DNA of 33,550 nt from contig JAHDDD010000001.1 of the NCBI GenBank assembly GCA_020629535.1, positions 1 to 33,550 on the forward strand, written 5' to 3'. Position 1 is the stretch's first letter. Each line of letters starts with the position of its first letter. The stretch comes from Saprospiraceae bacterium (GTDB lineage Bacteria; Bacteroidota; Bacteroidia; Chitinophagales; Saprospiraceae). A program made the position numbers and the translations under genes. This document shows positions 17,299 to 26,004 of the stretch, in pieces. The notes beneath the pieces are model-generated. The model worked only from the letters and a program-made list of their open reading frames with translations. It had not been told where the DNA came from and did no database searches.

Positions 17299-18585
17299 AT
17301 GTTGAAATTCTTTAAAAATAAAAAGCCTTCTCCAGCTGAACCTTTCGTGAAGAAAGCAAAGCAATTCATGGAAAAAAACAATATTCAGAAATGCTTCAGC
17401 ACCTTGGATCAAGCATTCAATGCTGACATTTACCATATGCCAGCTTACGAATTCGCGGTGCAAGCTCTGACCTCTGTGAATGCAAAAAAAGAGGCATCAC
17501 TGTTTCATAATGTAATTCATTCTAAAGACAAAACACAGGCTTTCAAAATTCTTGGAAATCACTTTCTAGAGGCAGAAAATTACAGATTGGCAAAGACCTT
17601 TCTCGGTGAAGCTTTCAAAAAAAAGAAAGATTTAGCTGTGGGTCATGATTTAGCCATTGCTTATGCAAGAAAGTTTGACACAAAAACTGCACAGGAAATA
17701 TTAGAACAAATTAGCGATGAATTTGATTATTGGACATTCTGGTACTATACCAAATTAAAGATTTTAAACAACGATCGAAGGGAAATAGAAAATCATATCA
17801 ATGAATTGGAAGATGTAACAAGAGTCGAAGCCAAAAATGAAAATCATCAGGTTGCCATTGATAAAGCACAGGAGGTTGTTGCATCATACTTGGCACTCCT
17901 GAGTATTGATAATCCGGCCCGTGAAATTAAGCATTGGCATTTTATTCAGTATGGCGCCATCATTCTTGACTTGTTCGACACTGAGGTTGCTGGAGGTCGA
18001 CATGTTGCAAGTTGGGGCAATTTTGAACAAATCAACGGTATATTACATGCGTTTAAAAAAGTAGCAGAACAACTTTCTGTAAACATCAAGAAGATCGTTA
18101 CTACCAAAGATAGAGATTCATTGATTATTGGTAAAGCACTTTCATTATTGCTTGAAGTACCTTTCGCCAATCTTGATGCAAATGCAAGTTATGAGGACAC
18201 CCTGTTTGTTAGTGCATATGCATCTTCACTTCATGAGATTCCATTTATAGAAAACATTGCTGACAACAACAAAATCTTTAGTCTGGTGCAACAATGGATG
18301 GTTCCAACTTTTGTAGCAGCAGATGTCGTTGGGCTTATTGCTCAGATGTACACATTGCCATGGGCAGAAAACAACATAAACAACAAAGAAGGAATAGATT
18401 ACCAAGCCATGTCGATGAACGAAGTCGCAGAAAAAATTCTCAAAGCAAAACCAACGCCAACTTCCAATTTCGATCTTGATTTTTACACCAGTCGAAAGGT
18501 ATTTTTGAAATTTACTTCAGAAACTGGCAAAAGGTCTAATTACACCTTGGAGAGTCCAGTTCCAGGTTCATATTTTGGTGGATAA
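17299..18585 (+). CDS. Hypothetical protein with TPR-like N-terminus
   Basis: Unrecognised 428-aa soluble protein. Residues about 14-170 are helical with TPR-like phasing (AKQFMEKNNIQKCFSTLDQA, LGNHFLEAENYRLAKTFLGE, AIAYARKFDTKTAQEILEQI). Residues about 215-400 alternate strands and helices (IKKIVTTKDRDSLIIGKALS, LVQQWMVPTFVAADVVGLIA), which suggests a second, Rossmann- or PRTase-like domain, but no catalytic motif can be named. It has no signal peptide. The stop TAA shares its last A with the ATG of the next gene (TAATG), so translation is coupled to the coiled-coil protein that follows. Confidence 0.8.
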   Translation: MLKFFKNKKPSPAEPFVKKAKQFMEKNNIQKCFSTLDQAFNADIYHMPAYEFAVQALTSVNAKKEASLFHNVIHSKDKTQAFKILGNHFLEAENYRLAKTFLGEAFKKKKDLAVGHDLAIAYARKFDTKTAQEILEQISDEFDYWTFWYYTKLKILNNDRREIENHINELEDVTRVEAKNENHQVAIDKAQEVVASYLALLSIDNPAREIKHWHFIQYGAIILDLFDTEVAGGRHVASWGNFEQINGILHAFKKVAEQLSVNIKKIVTTKDRDSLIIGKALSLLLEVPFANLDANASYEDTLFVSAYASSLHEIPFIENIADNNKIFSLVQQWMVPTFVAADVVGLIAQMYTLPWAENNINNKEGIDYQAMSMNEVAEKILKAKPTPTSNFDLDFYTSRKVFLKFTSETGKRSNYTLESPVPGSYFGG

Positions 18586-19532
18586 TGGATAAGAAACAAA
18601 TCAATGAGAATATAGCCCAATTGGTTGAACAAAGAACCAGAAAGGAATTGATCGAAAGACGATTAAAAGAATTAGATGAAGAAATGAATCGTCAATTTGC
18701 CATCATTGATGGGATGGAAAAACGCGTCGATAATGAAGCGAAGGAAGTGGAAGATCTTCAATTGTCAAATATTAGAAATTTGATTTCAAAAACTTTGGGT
18801 GAAGATGAAGATCGCCTTGAAATGGAAAAAGAAGATCTTCTTTGGGCCGTGATTAATCTCAAAGAAGCCCAACAAATGATGGAATTATTGAAATATGAAA
18901 GACAAATTTTAAAAACCTCATTAGACGAATTGTTCAGTATAGATGAAAGATTGGAAACGTTGTTACTTGTCAAGGAACAAAATCTGAAGGAAGGAAGCTA
19001 TGTGAGCGACACCCTTGAGGCATTGAACACGCTTCATTTAAAATTAGAAAATGAAAAACAAGAAATACAGGAAGCCTTGGAGGTCGCGTCAATTTTAAAA
19101 GATCTATTGAAAAAATTGGAAACGGAACTAAAGCAACTCAACGATCCAAAGAAGCAGATTGACTTTCATGGTCAGGATCGTTACTCCTCTTATGCCAAGA
19201 AAGCATACGTCAAAAAAGGCAGCGATTTGGTTACCAATATCAATCATTTGATGAAAAAACTTGAGAATGAGCTCAATGATCTCAGAACAAAACATGACAT
19301 CAATCTTACACAAAACGTGGACCAATTATCAAAGTTCTTTGTGATCTTATTTGAAAATCTAATCAACTCTTTTCTAGTGAGGAGATCATTCAAAGATGCC
19401 ATTCATTCTATTGAGTCCGCAGAAATGAAAATAGAAAAGTTGATCTTAAAATTGAACCATGAATATGAAAAATCAAACAAAAGAATCCTCAAAATTGGAT
19501 CTGATCGTGAAGAACTTTTGATAAATAGTTAA
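18585..19532 (+). CDS. Long coiled-coil hypothetical protein
   Basis: 315 aa, almost wholly helical and charged, with long heptad stretches (about 1-60, 85-200 and 225-305) rich in Glu, Lys and Leu. It has no signal peptide, membrane segment or catalytic motif. A possible break lies near QIDFHGQDRYSSYAKKAYVK (about 190-210). It is translated from a TAATG junction with the preceding TPR-like protein, so the two probably form a complex. It converges with the aminotransferase gene 4 nt away. Function unknown. Confidence 0.82.
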   Translation: MDKKQINENIAQLVEQRTRKELIERRLKELDEEMNRQFAIIDGMEKRVDNEAKEVEDLQLSNIRNLISKTLGEDEDRLEMEKEDLLWAVINLKEAQQMMELLKYERQILKTSLDELFSIDERLETLLLVKEQNLKEGSYVSDTLEALNTLHLKLENEKQEIQEALEVASILKDLLKKLETELKQLNDPKKQIDFHGQDRYSSYAKKAYVKKGSDLVTNINHLMKKLENELNDLRTKHDINLTQNVDQLSKFFVILFENLINSFLVRRSFKDAIHSIESAEMKIEKLILKLNHEYEKSNKRILKIGSDREELLINS

Positions 19533-19536
19533 GCTC

Positions 19537-20640
19537 TTACGCCTTTCCCAAGACGATTTTCATTCCTTCAATCATGGCGGCATTGGCTTCGGCCGTGCCG
19601 ATGGTAATTCTAACATGATCAGGAGCCCCAAATCCCTTCGCGGGTCTGATCATAATACCTTCAGCTTGCATCAATTGAGTAAATTGAATCGGGTCCATCG
19701 CAGGCTTCATGAAGAAAAAATTCGATTGAGATTGTACGTAATCTACACCCAAGGCGTTAAGTTCTGGATAAAGAAATGCCTTCCCCCTATCAACAAGATC
19801 GACAGTTCGGCTGATAAAATCTTCATCATTTAATGCCGCAATCGCAGCAGTTTGAGACAATGTATTGACATGAAATGGTCGCCTCAACTTAGAGACATAT
19901 TTGGCAATCTCCTCAGTGGAATAGGCATAACCCACCCTTAGACCTGCCAATCCATATGCTTTTGAAAAGCTATTGAGCCCAATCACCCTTTTGCCGTCCA
20001 TGACAAATGGTATTGCCCTTTTGTAATCTTGGGCAGTAACGTATTGGTAGTATACTTCATCATAAATTACAACAACATGATCTGGCACATTATTTACAAT
20101 GGTTTCAAAATCTCCACCAGAAACATAGGTCCCCGTAGGATTATTTGGAGAACAGATCCATATCAATCTTGTTTTGTCGTTGATGGCATCCAATATGCCT
20201 TTTACATTGATTTTGAAATCTGAAAGCAATGGCACATCAACGCCCTTTCCTCCAACAAGATGAGGGAAACTTCTATAGGGACTGAAGGTAGGACTGCTAT
20301 AAATGCATTCCAGATCTTCCTTGATAAATGCATTGACAATCAGTTGAATCAGAGCTACTCCACTGTTACCTGTGATAAATTGATCCGGTGTTAAATGACC
20401 ATAGTAATCAGAAAGAGCCTCTCTAAATTTCTGATCTGTAGGAGATGGATATTCATTGAGACTACCCATCATTTTGGTCATTGCTTCAATGGCTTTCGGA
20501 GAGGAGCCAAGCATGTTTTCGTTGGAAGAAAGCTTATAGACTGGTTTATCTGAAACCACATCGTCTTTTGAAATACCTCCTTTGTATCTACCCTTTATAT
20601 CTAGGATATACTTTTTAAATAACGCTGGATTTTCACTCAT
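19537..20640 (-). CDS. HisC-like class I/II aminotransferase, probably aromatic
   Basis: 367-aa fold-type I PLP enzyme. Visible landmarks are NENMLGSSP near the N-terminus, Asn166 in SPNNPTG, Asp194 and Tyr197 in YDEVYYQY, PLP Lys227 in SFSKAYGLAGLRVGY, and a C-terminal RITIG with the carboxylate-binding Arg. Sequence alone suggests histidinol-phosphate aminotransferase. However, it is translationally coupled (TAATG) to 4-hydroxyphenylpyruvate dioxygenase, and no other his gene is nearby. I therefore infer it transaminates tyrosine or phenylalanine to supply that enzyme; HisC-fold enzymes often accept aromatic amino acids. Confidence in the family is high and in the substrate moderate. Confidence 0.88.
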   Translation of the reverse strand: MSENPALFKKYILDIKGRYKGGISKDDVVSDKPVYKLSSNENMLGSSPKAIEAMTKMMGSLNEYPSPTDQKFREALSDYYGHLTPDQFITGNSGVALIQLIVNAFIKEDLECIYSSPTFSPYRSFPHLVGGKGVDVPLLSDFKINVKGILDAINDKTRLIWICSPNNPTGTYVSGGDFETIVNNVPDHVVVIYDEVYYQYVTAQDYKRAIPFVMDGKRVIGLNSFSKAYGLAGLRVGYAYSTEEIAKYVSKLRRPFHVNTLSQTAAIAALNDEDFISRTVDLVDRGKAFLYPELNALGVDYVQSQSNFFFMKPAMDPIQFTQLMQAEGIMIRPAKGFGAPDHVRITIGTAEANAAMIEGMKIVLGKA

Positions 20641-21773
20641 TATAATGTTCCTCTCAATTCTTGTTCTCTTTCAATGGCTTCAAAAAGTGCTTTAAAATTT
20701 CCTTTACCAAATGACTGTGCTCCTTTTCTTTGTATGATTTCAAAAAACATGGTAGGTCTTGCCTGCACCGTTTTTGTGAAAATTTGCAACAAATAACCTT
20801 CATCATCTCGGTCTACGAGTATGCCAAGATCTTTTAACGGTTGGACGTCTTCGTCGATTGGTCCTACCCTTTCTTCAAGAACATCGTAATAAGTCGATGG
20901 TATATTTAAAAACTCCACCCCTCGATTTTTAAGGGCAGTTACTGTTTCAATGATGTTGTCAGTGGCCATGGCAATGTGCTGTACACCTGCGCCTTCGTAA
21001 AAATCAAGGTATTCGTCTACTTGAGATTTTTTCAATCCTTCTGCAGGTTCATTTATAGGAAATTTGATTCGGCCATTGCCATTGCTCATCACCTTACTCA
21101 TCAATGCCGTGTATTCAGTAGAAATATCGTTGTCATCAAAAGAAAGTATTTGCGCAAAGCCCAGGACCTCTTCATAGAATTTAACCCACTTATTCATCGC
21201 TCCCAATTCCACATTTCCAACCATATGATCTACGTACTTTAATCCAATTGGATCGGCTTTATAATGGGTGTCCCACTTTCTAAACCCTGGAAGAAAAACT
21301 CCATTGTATTCATTTCTTTCTACAAAAATATGGACCACTTCACCGTAGGTGTATATGCCTGATCTCACGACCTTGCCGTTTTCATCACTTTCTTCACGCG
21401 GCTCCATGAATGATCTTGCTCCTTTTTCTATGGCTGTATTGTAAGCGTATGTTGCATCCGGCACCCACAATGCTGTCACCTTCACACCATCTCCGTGTTT
21501 ATCAATGTGCCTACCGATTTCTGTTCCACTCTTTAATGGAGATGTGAAAACGAATTTGATTTTATCTTGAGATACCACATAAGACTCAGATTCACGATTG
21601 CCAGTCTCTAGGCCAGCATATGCCAATGAATTAAATCCCATGGCTGACTTATAAAAATGTGCTGCCTGCTTTGAGTTACTCACATAAAACTCAATATAAT
21701 CTGTGCCAAGTATAGGCATGAAGTCTGATGCTTCATCATAGATTTTAGGAAGTTCAAGTGTATTCTGTTCCAT
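20640..21773 (-). CDS. hppD: 4-Hydroxyphenylpyruvate dioxygenase
   Basis: 377-aa non-haem Fe(II) enzyme converting 4-hydroxyphenylpyruvate to homogentisate in tyrosine breakdown. It has two vicinal-oxygen-chelate halves. The iron ligands in the C-terminal half are His183 (YVDHMVGN), His266 (GVQHIAMA) and Glu345 (FFEIIQR). The closing helix FGKGNFKALFEAIEREQ is the usual gate over the active site. Length is normal. It is the first gene of the minus-strand pair and shares a 165-nt divergent promoter region with the Lrp-type regulator. Homogentisate dioxygenase is not in the window, so the next step of the pathway must be encoded elsewhere or be absent. Confidence 0.97.
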   Translation of the reverse strand: MEQNTLELPKIYDEASDFMPILGTDYIEFYVSNSKQAAHFYKSAMGFNSLAYAGLETGNRESESYVVSQDKIKFVFTSPLKSGTEIGRHIDKHGDGVKVTALWVPDATYAYNTAIEKGARSFMEPREESDENGKVVRSGIYTYGEVVHIFVERNEYNGVFLPGFRKWDTHYKADPIGLKYVDHMVGNVELGAMNKWVKFYEEVLGFAQILSFDDNDISTEYTALMSKVMSNGNGRIKFPINEPAEGLKKSQVDEYLDFYEGAGVQHIAMATDNIIETVTALKNRGVEFLNIPSTYYDVLEERVGPIDEDVQPLKDLGILVDRDDEGYLLQIFTKTVQARPTMFFEIIQRKGAQSFGKGNFKALFEAIEREQELRGTL

Positions 21774-21826
21774 ATTGTTGGATCTTTGGTTAGTGAAATA
21801 TTATTTGTAATGTAATCTTTTTATTC

Positions 21827-21836
21827 GAATATTCTA
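21827..21836. promoter_or_regulatory. Palindrome GAATATTC with shared AATATTCTA, candidate Lrp site 1
   Basis: GAATATTC (21827-21834) is a perfect 8-bp palindrome in the hppD-lrp divergent region. The 9-mer AATATTCTA (21828-21836) recurs exactly at 21931-21939. Paired AT-rich sites suit an Lrp/AsnC-type octamer, but binding is not shown. Confidence 0.35.
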
Positions 21837-21924
21837 AATCATAAGTATATTATAGGATATTTTTCTTTCCTTTATCTCAGGAAATAATTTTATTCTGTAA
21901 ACTGTATTTACATCAAGTCTATTT

Positions 21925-21939
21925 TAGAAAAATATTCTA
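21925..21939. promoter_or_regulatory. Inverted repeat TAGAA-N5-TTCTA at the lrp start codon
   Basis: TAGAA (21925-21929) and TTCTA (21935-21939) form a 15-bp dyad whose last base is the A of the lrp ATG. It includes the second copy of AATATTCTA. This position would suit autorepression. Confidence 0.4.
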
Positions 21940-22415
21940 TGATCAAATTAGACACCACCGATATTCGGATCTTGGAAATGCTGCAACTTGATTCTCAGAA
22001 GACCATCAAGGAGATGGCCAATCAATTGAATCTTTCTACAACTCCGGTTTTTGAACGAATCAAAAAGCTTGAGCAGAATCAAATCATCAAAAAGTATGTA
22101 GCCATTCTGGACGCAGTAAAACTTGGGATCAAACTCAGCGCCTTCGTCAACATCTCCATCAAAGATCACTCAACAAAAGCTGTCGAAGATTTCGTTGGTC
22201 AAATCATTTCCTACGAAGAAGTGATGGAATGCCACCATGTCACTGGAGACTCTGATTTTTTATTGAAGATAATGGTCTCAGATATTGAAGAATACAACCA
22301 ATTTATACTGCAAAAACTATCTACAGTTCCCAATGTGGGGAAAGTAACTTCAAGTTTTAGCTTATCTATTAGAAAGGATACAAATAGGTTGGCGTTGAAT
22401 AAATGCGAAGTTTAA
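21939..22415 (+). CDS. Lrp/AsnC-family transcriptional regulator
   Basis: 158 aa. An N-terminal helix-turn-helix (LDTTDIRILEMLQLDSQKTI, then LSTTPVFERIKKLEQNQIIK) is followed by the RAM ligand-binding and oligomerisation domain, with VMECHHVTGDSDFLLKIMVS and the conserved Gly-Asp. Length and layout are standard. These proteins sense amino acids and often regulate a divergent metabolic gene. Here the divergent unit is hppD plus an aromatic aminotransferase, so tyrosine or phenylalanine is a likely effector. Two dyads sharing the 9-mer AATATTCTA in the intergenic region are candidate operators. Confidence 0.95.
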   Translation: MIKLDTTDIRILEMLQLDSQKTIKEMANQLNLSTTPVFERIKKLEQNQIIKKYVAILDAVKLGIKLSAFVNISIKDHSTKAVEDFVGQIISYEEVMECHHVTGDSDFLLKIMVSDIEEYNQFILQKLSTVPNVGKVTSSFSLSIRKDTNRLALNKCEV

Positions 22416-22442
22416 TAGCGAAAAAAGTAGAAATGAAGCATA

Positions 22443-23672
22443 CTAACCACTGACCAATCGACCTGGCATTTGAGGCTTGCCGATCAATTTTGAGTATGCG
22501 TTTTTGATACGATGCGCATTCTTCAAATAATCATATTTCTCTTCTATCAAAAATCTTCCTTTGGTTCTAAATTCATCCATAATCTGTGGATGTTCAATAC
22601 AATATTGAATAGCAGAAAGGAACTGTTGTTTATTGTCTGCCAGAAGTAGATGTTCTCCGTTCTCTGCGGATATTCCTTCAGCGCCTATGGTGGTAGAAAT
22701 AACAGTCTTACCCAAGGCGAGTCCTTCCAATATTTTCACCCTGATACCTGACCCAGAAAACAAAGGTACTATCAATATATTGTGCTGATTCATGAACTGC
22801 ACCGCATTGTCGACTTCCCCTTCAAGGTGGACATTTTGCTTGTCCATTGATTTTAAAGAAGCATCGCTGTTTCTCCCAGCGATATGAAATTGCAGATCAG
22901 GGTTTTTCCCAGATAATTCGGGCCAAACTTCGTCAACAAACCATTTTAAACCATTGAGATTCGGCATCCAATCCAAGGATCCTATAAAGCCAATCGATTG
23001 TTTCTTTTGAAGTTTTTTGATTGGGTAATTATTGATATCAAGACCAGCAGGTGATGAGAGACTTAATCTCTTTAAGCCCAATTCTTGGTACTTTTGAAGA
23101 TCTTTATCTGTGATGCTTATGAGCATATCACATTTGTTCATGGTCTTCAATTCAAAAGCCTTCAACCTATCAGAACAATTGGACAAATACCAACTTTTTG
23201 GCCCGGTTGACGTATTGGCCGCAATTCTATTCCAAATTTCGTACTCGAGATTGTGAGAACGGATCACAATTTTGGCATTCGAATATTCTCGGATTGTGTC
23301 AATATACATGGACATAAAACTGGTCTCCAATTGGATAATGTCGAATGTATTTTTTTGAAGAATTTCAATAAGTTTTGATCTGAACGGCTTTGAGTCTATT
23401 CTTGAAAGATGGTAAGATTTACCCGAAATCAAATCCATGAAAGCATCAATAGGATTGATTCGATTATCTACATATACAGAGTCAATGCTTTTGTAATGAG
23501 ACAATTCTGGGCAATTCGAAGGGATTTCACTGAAATGTTTGCGGGTATTCATCGCAAGCAAGCTTATTTCGCAATCTAATTTGCTTAAGGCCCTGCTCAA
23601 ACTATTGACAGCAATGGATTCGCCATCTTTAAGCGGAAACGGAAATTTCTTGCACAATTGCAATACCCTCAT
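22443..23672 (-). CDS. Glycosyltransferase, GT-B fold (GT4-like)
   Basis: 409 aa from the ATG at 23672; a TTG at 23693 would add 7 residues but lies inside the candidate -7 box. The acceptor half starts MRVLQLCKKFPFPLKDGES. The donor half has SIGFIGSLDWMPNLNGLKWF, the hinge FHIAGRN, and the sugar-nucleotide-binding stretch VKILEGLALGKTVISTTIGA with its conserved Glu. It ends with a typical C-terminal helix (FRTKGRFLIEEKYDYLKNAH). It is cytosolic or peripheral on the membrane, probably acting in cell-surface polysaccharide or glycolipid synthesis. Donor and acceptor are unknown. It is alone rather than within a polysaccharide cluster. Confidence 0.92.
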   Translation of the reverse strand: MRVLQLCKKFPFPLKDGESIAVNSLSRALSKLDCEISLLAMNTRKHFSEIPSNCPELSHYKSIDSVYVDNRINPIDAFMDLISGKSYHLSRIDSKPFRSKLIEILQKNTFDIIQLETSFMSMYIDTIREYSNAKIVIRSHNLEYEIWNRIAANTSTGPKSWYLSNCSDRLKAFELKTMNKCDMLISITDKDLQKYQELGLKRLSLSSPAGLDINNYPIKKLQKKQSIGFIGSLDWMPNLNGLKWFVDEVWPELSGKNPDLQFHIAGRNSDASLKSMDKQNVHLEGEVDNAVQFMNQHNILIVPLFSGSGIRVKILEGLALGKTVISTTIGAEGISAENGEHLLLADNKQQFLSAIQYCIEHPQIMDEFRTKGRFLIEEKYDYLKNAHRIKNAYSKLIGKPQMPGRLVSG

Positions 23673-23690
23673 ATTCAAGTTAATTTGTTT

Positions 23691-23698
23691 CAAAAATA
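23691..23698 (-). promoter_or_regulatory. Candidate -7 box (TATTTTTG) for the glycosyltransferase
   Basis: The minus strand reads TATTTTTG, an exact TAnnTTTG match, 18 nt before the ATG at 23672. TTTA, one change from the TTTG box, lies 20 nt further upstream (23719-23722). This favours the start at 23672. Confidence 0.45.
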
Positions 23699-23748
23699 GT
23701 TAAATACCATTAATGTCCTAAATTGTGATGCAAAGAATGCAAACATAG

Positions 23749-23773
23749 TTTTCCACGCGGAAAAAGTGGAAAA
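23749..23773. promoter_or_regulatory. Inverted repeat TTTTCCAC/GTGGAAAA in divergent promoter region
   Basis: TTTTCCAC (23749-23756) and GTGGAAAA (23766-23773) form a perfect 8-bp inverted repeat with a 9-nt spacer, 42 nt ahead of the ABC-ATPase ATG. A T-rich stretch follows, but no plus-strand gene precedes it, so an operator or leader hairpin is more likely than a terminator. Confidence 0.4.
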
Positions 23774-23814
23774 ATTTTCTTTTTTTACACAATAAATCAG
23801 GCATTGCCCAAAGG

Positions 23815-24474
23815 ATGATTCGAGTTGAAAATGTGCACAAATCTTACGATGATGTAAAAGTTCTGCGTGGTATAAATTTGGAGATCCCCGAAGGTAAAAC
23901 CGTGGCCATTGTTGGTAAGTCAGGAGCAGGAAAAAGCACCCTACTCCACATTATGGGAACCCTCGACAGTCCTGATGAAGGCAAGGTTTTTATTGAAGAT
24001 TCTGACATTTTCTCTCTTAAAAACAAGGCGTTGTCAAAGCTCAGAAATAACCATCTTGGTTTCGTTTTTCAATTTCATCATCTGCTCAATGAATTCACTG
24101 CATTAGAAAATGTGGCCTTACCGGCAATGATCAGTAGCACAAAAAAGCAGGAGTGCTTTGACAAGGCAAAACGATTGCTGGATTTTCTCGAACTTTCTCA
24201 TCGACTGGACCATAAACCCAATGAAATGAGTGGAGGAGAACAACAAAGGGTTGCTTTCGCCAGAGCTTTGGTCAATGATCCGAAAATTGTCTTCGCCGAT
24301 GAGCCTACTGGCAACCTTGATCAAGGCACTTCAGAAGAAGTACACAACTTGATCGATAGACTTAAATCAGAACTTAACCAGACCTTTGTCATAGTCACTC
24401 ATGATCCTTATCTGGCAAAAATCTGCGATATTACCTTTGAAATAGATCAAGGGAAAATTGTGAATGGCAATTAG
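23815..24474 (+). CDS. lolD: LolD/MacB-type ABC transporter ATPase
   Basis: 219-aa ATPase. Walker A is GKSGAGKST (34-42), the Q-loop Gln86 is in FVFQFHHL, the signature is SGGEQQR (139-145), Walker B is IVFADE (158-163) and the switch His196 is in VTHD. The insert [13 protein letters not shown] and the short length match LolD, which powers release of lipoproteins from the inner membrane to LolA. No permease gene (LolC/E type) is adjacent; in Bacteroidota it is often elsewhere. MacB-like assignment remains possible. The DUF389 gene starts 2 nt after the stop. Confidence 0.88.
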   Translation: MIRVENVHKSYDDVKVLRGINLEIPEGKTVAIVGKSGAGKSTLLHIMGTLDSPDEGKVFIEDSDIFSLKNKALSKLRNNHLGFVFQFHHLLNEFTALENVALPAMISSTKKQECFDKAKRLLDFLELSHRLDHKPNEMSGGEQQRVAFARALVNDPKIVFADEPTGNLDQGTSEEVHNLIDRLKSELNQTFVIVTHDPYLAKICDITFEIDQGKIVNGN

Positions 24475-24476
24475 CT

Positions 24477-25874
24477 ATGGAACAGGCGGGAAACAAAAAT
24501 AGCAACACGAATTTTCAGGATATAAGAAATTACTTTTCTCAATTTCTTGACGACCTCATTGACCTTCGAAAAGGCGTCGATAAAAAGGGCACCATCCAAG
24601 AAATAAAGGAGAAAAAATCCATGAACGGAGCCAATGCCTGGATGCTGCTATGTTCGATCGTTATTGCTTCTATTGGTCTTGATGTCGATTCCCCAGCAGT
24701 CATTATTGGAGCTATGTTGATTTCTCCATTGATGTCTCCCATTTTGGGAATGGGCTTGGCTGTTGGTATCAATGATATGGAAACGCTCAAGAAAGCGGGT
24801 ACACATTTCGCGGCAGCGATGTTCATTGCCATCTTAACAGCAACCATATATTTTTGGCTTTCACCATTCGATGAAATTACCTCAGAATTGAACGCCAGAA
24901 CCACTCCGACTTTTTTGGATGTGTTTATAGCCTTCTTTGGTGGAATGGCAGGTATTATCTCAATTGCCCGTAAGGACATAAGTACGACCTTGCCAGGTGT
25001 GGCCATTGCCACTGCGTTGATGCCTCCATTGTGCACAGTCGGTTATGGTATAGCCAATGCAAATTGGGGAGTTGCTTCTTCAGCATTTTATTTGTTTTTT
25101 CTCAACACCTTTTTTGTTTCTATGGCAACATTTGTCATTGTGAGGTATCTAAGATTTCCTTACCGTCAATTTTTAAACAAAAAAGAAAAGAGAAGAAATG
25201 GAATTATCATGTTTTGCTTTGCAGTCATGGTTACAATCCCGAGTTTGTTTATTTTCAAAACGGTTTACGAAGATTATAGAAACAAAGGCATTCTAAAAGA
25301 TTATTTAGAATATAAATTGGGCGAAGATTATGATTATGTTGATGACAAAGTGTTGACCCGATTAGACGATGGTCGTTTGAAGTTAATGCTGAAGGTATAC
25401 AACAATGACATCATCAATCCAGATCTCACAGCTCAATGCGAAGAAGAATTAGAAGAGAGAGGCTTGAAAAATCTCGATCTGGTCATTCTGACTACATCCG
25501 AAATCAAGTTGGAAGACATGGACCAAATGAGGGCCAAAGTCGGAAGCATTGAAAAGATCGCACAAGAACTTGAAGCAACCAAAATCGAATCTGCCGTGAG
25601 AAGTAAAGAAATTGATTCTTTGCGGAGTTTGAAAACGAAAGGACTCTCTGACACGCTCAACTTCGCGGCCTTTTCAGAGGACCTTAAAATATTTTACCCG
25701 GAGATTAAAAATGTAAGCTATTCGACAGGATACATACAAAACTTCTCTCAATTGAAACCAATTCACCATTTAGTTATTGATTGGTATAAGAAACCGGGAG
25801 CAGAATCGAAACAAAAAATCAACGACTATTTCAATTCTAAAATATCTGGTGAAGGAACGATCATCCATCAATAA
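24477..25874 (+). CDS. DUF389 family membrane protein
   Basis: 465 aa. After about 45 polar residues come six or so transmembrane helices: WMLLCSIVIASIGL; AVIIGAMLISPLMSPILGMG; the helix with HFAAAMFIAILTATIYFWL; FLDVFIAFFGGMAGIISIAR; the stretch LPGVAIATALMPPLCTVGYG; and IIMFCFAVMVTIPSLFIF. ISPLMSPILGMG and IATALMPPLC are the DUF389 hallmarks. The C-terminal 180 residues are soluble, probably periplasmic, with a coiled coil near 355-385. The family has no established substrate. It lies 2 nt after the LolD-type ATPase, which implies co-transcription but not necessarily a shared complex. Confidence 0.92.
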   Translation: MEQAGNKNSNTNFQDIRNYFSQFLDDLIDLRKGVDKKGTIQEIKEKKSMNGANAWMLLCSIVIASIGLDVDSPAVIIGAMLISPLMSPILGMGLAVGINDMETLKKAGTHFAAAMFIAILTATIYFWLSPFDEITSELNARTTPTFLDVFIAFFGGMAGIISIARKDISTTLPGVAIATALMPPLCTVGYGIANANWGVASSAFYLFFLNTFFVSMATFVIVRYLRFPYRQFLNKKEKRRNGIIMFCFAVMVTIPSLFIFKTVYEDYRNKGILKDYLEYKLGEDYDYVDDKVLTRLDDGRLKLMLKVYNNDIINPDLTAQCEEELEERGLKNLDLVILTTSEIKLEDMDQMRAKVGSIEKIAQELEATKIESAVRSKEIDSLRSLKTKGLSDTLNFAAFSEDLKIFYPEIKNVSYSTGYIQNFSQLKPIHHLVIDWYKKPGAESKQKINDYFNSKISGEGTIIHQ

Positions 25875-25890
25875 TGTAAATTAATTTACA
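25875..25890. other. 16-bp perfect palindrome TGTAAATTAATTTACA
   Basis: It begins directly after the DUF389 stop codon and 115 nt before the small-GTPase operon. A perfect dyad without spacer looks like a dimeric-regulator site. As RNA it would make a weak AT-only hairpin without a T tract, so it is unlikely to be a good terminator. Confidence 0.45.
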
Positions 25891-26004
25891 ATATTGAAAG
25901 TTTCTCCAGAAATTGAATGGAATGGTCCTTAATTTGATCTCTTAATTGAAGTCACACCCTTTTCAAGTTAGCACCTAGCTTATTTAATCATTCAAACTTA
26001 AAAT

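Noticed and set aside
24539-25036. 165-codon minus-strand frame inside the DUF389 gene
   Set aside because: Complement of membrane-helix codons, which keeps the opposite strand open; no independent support.
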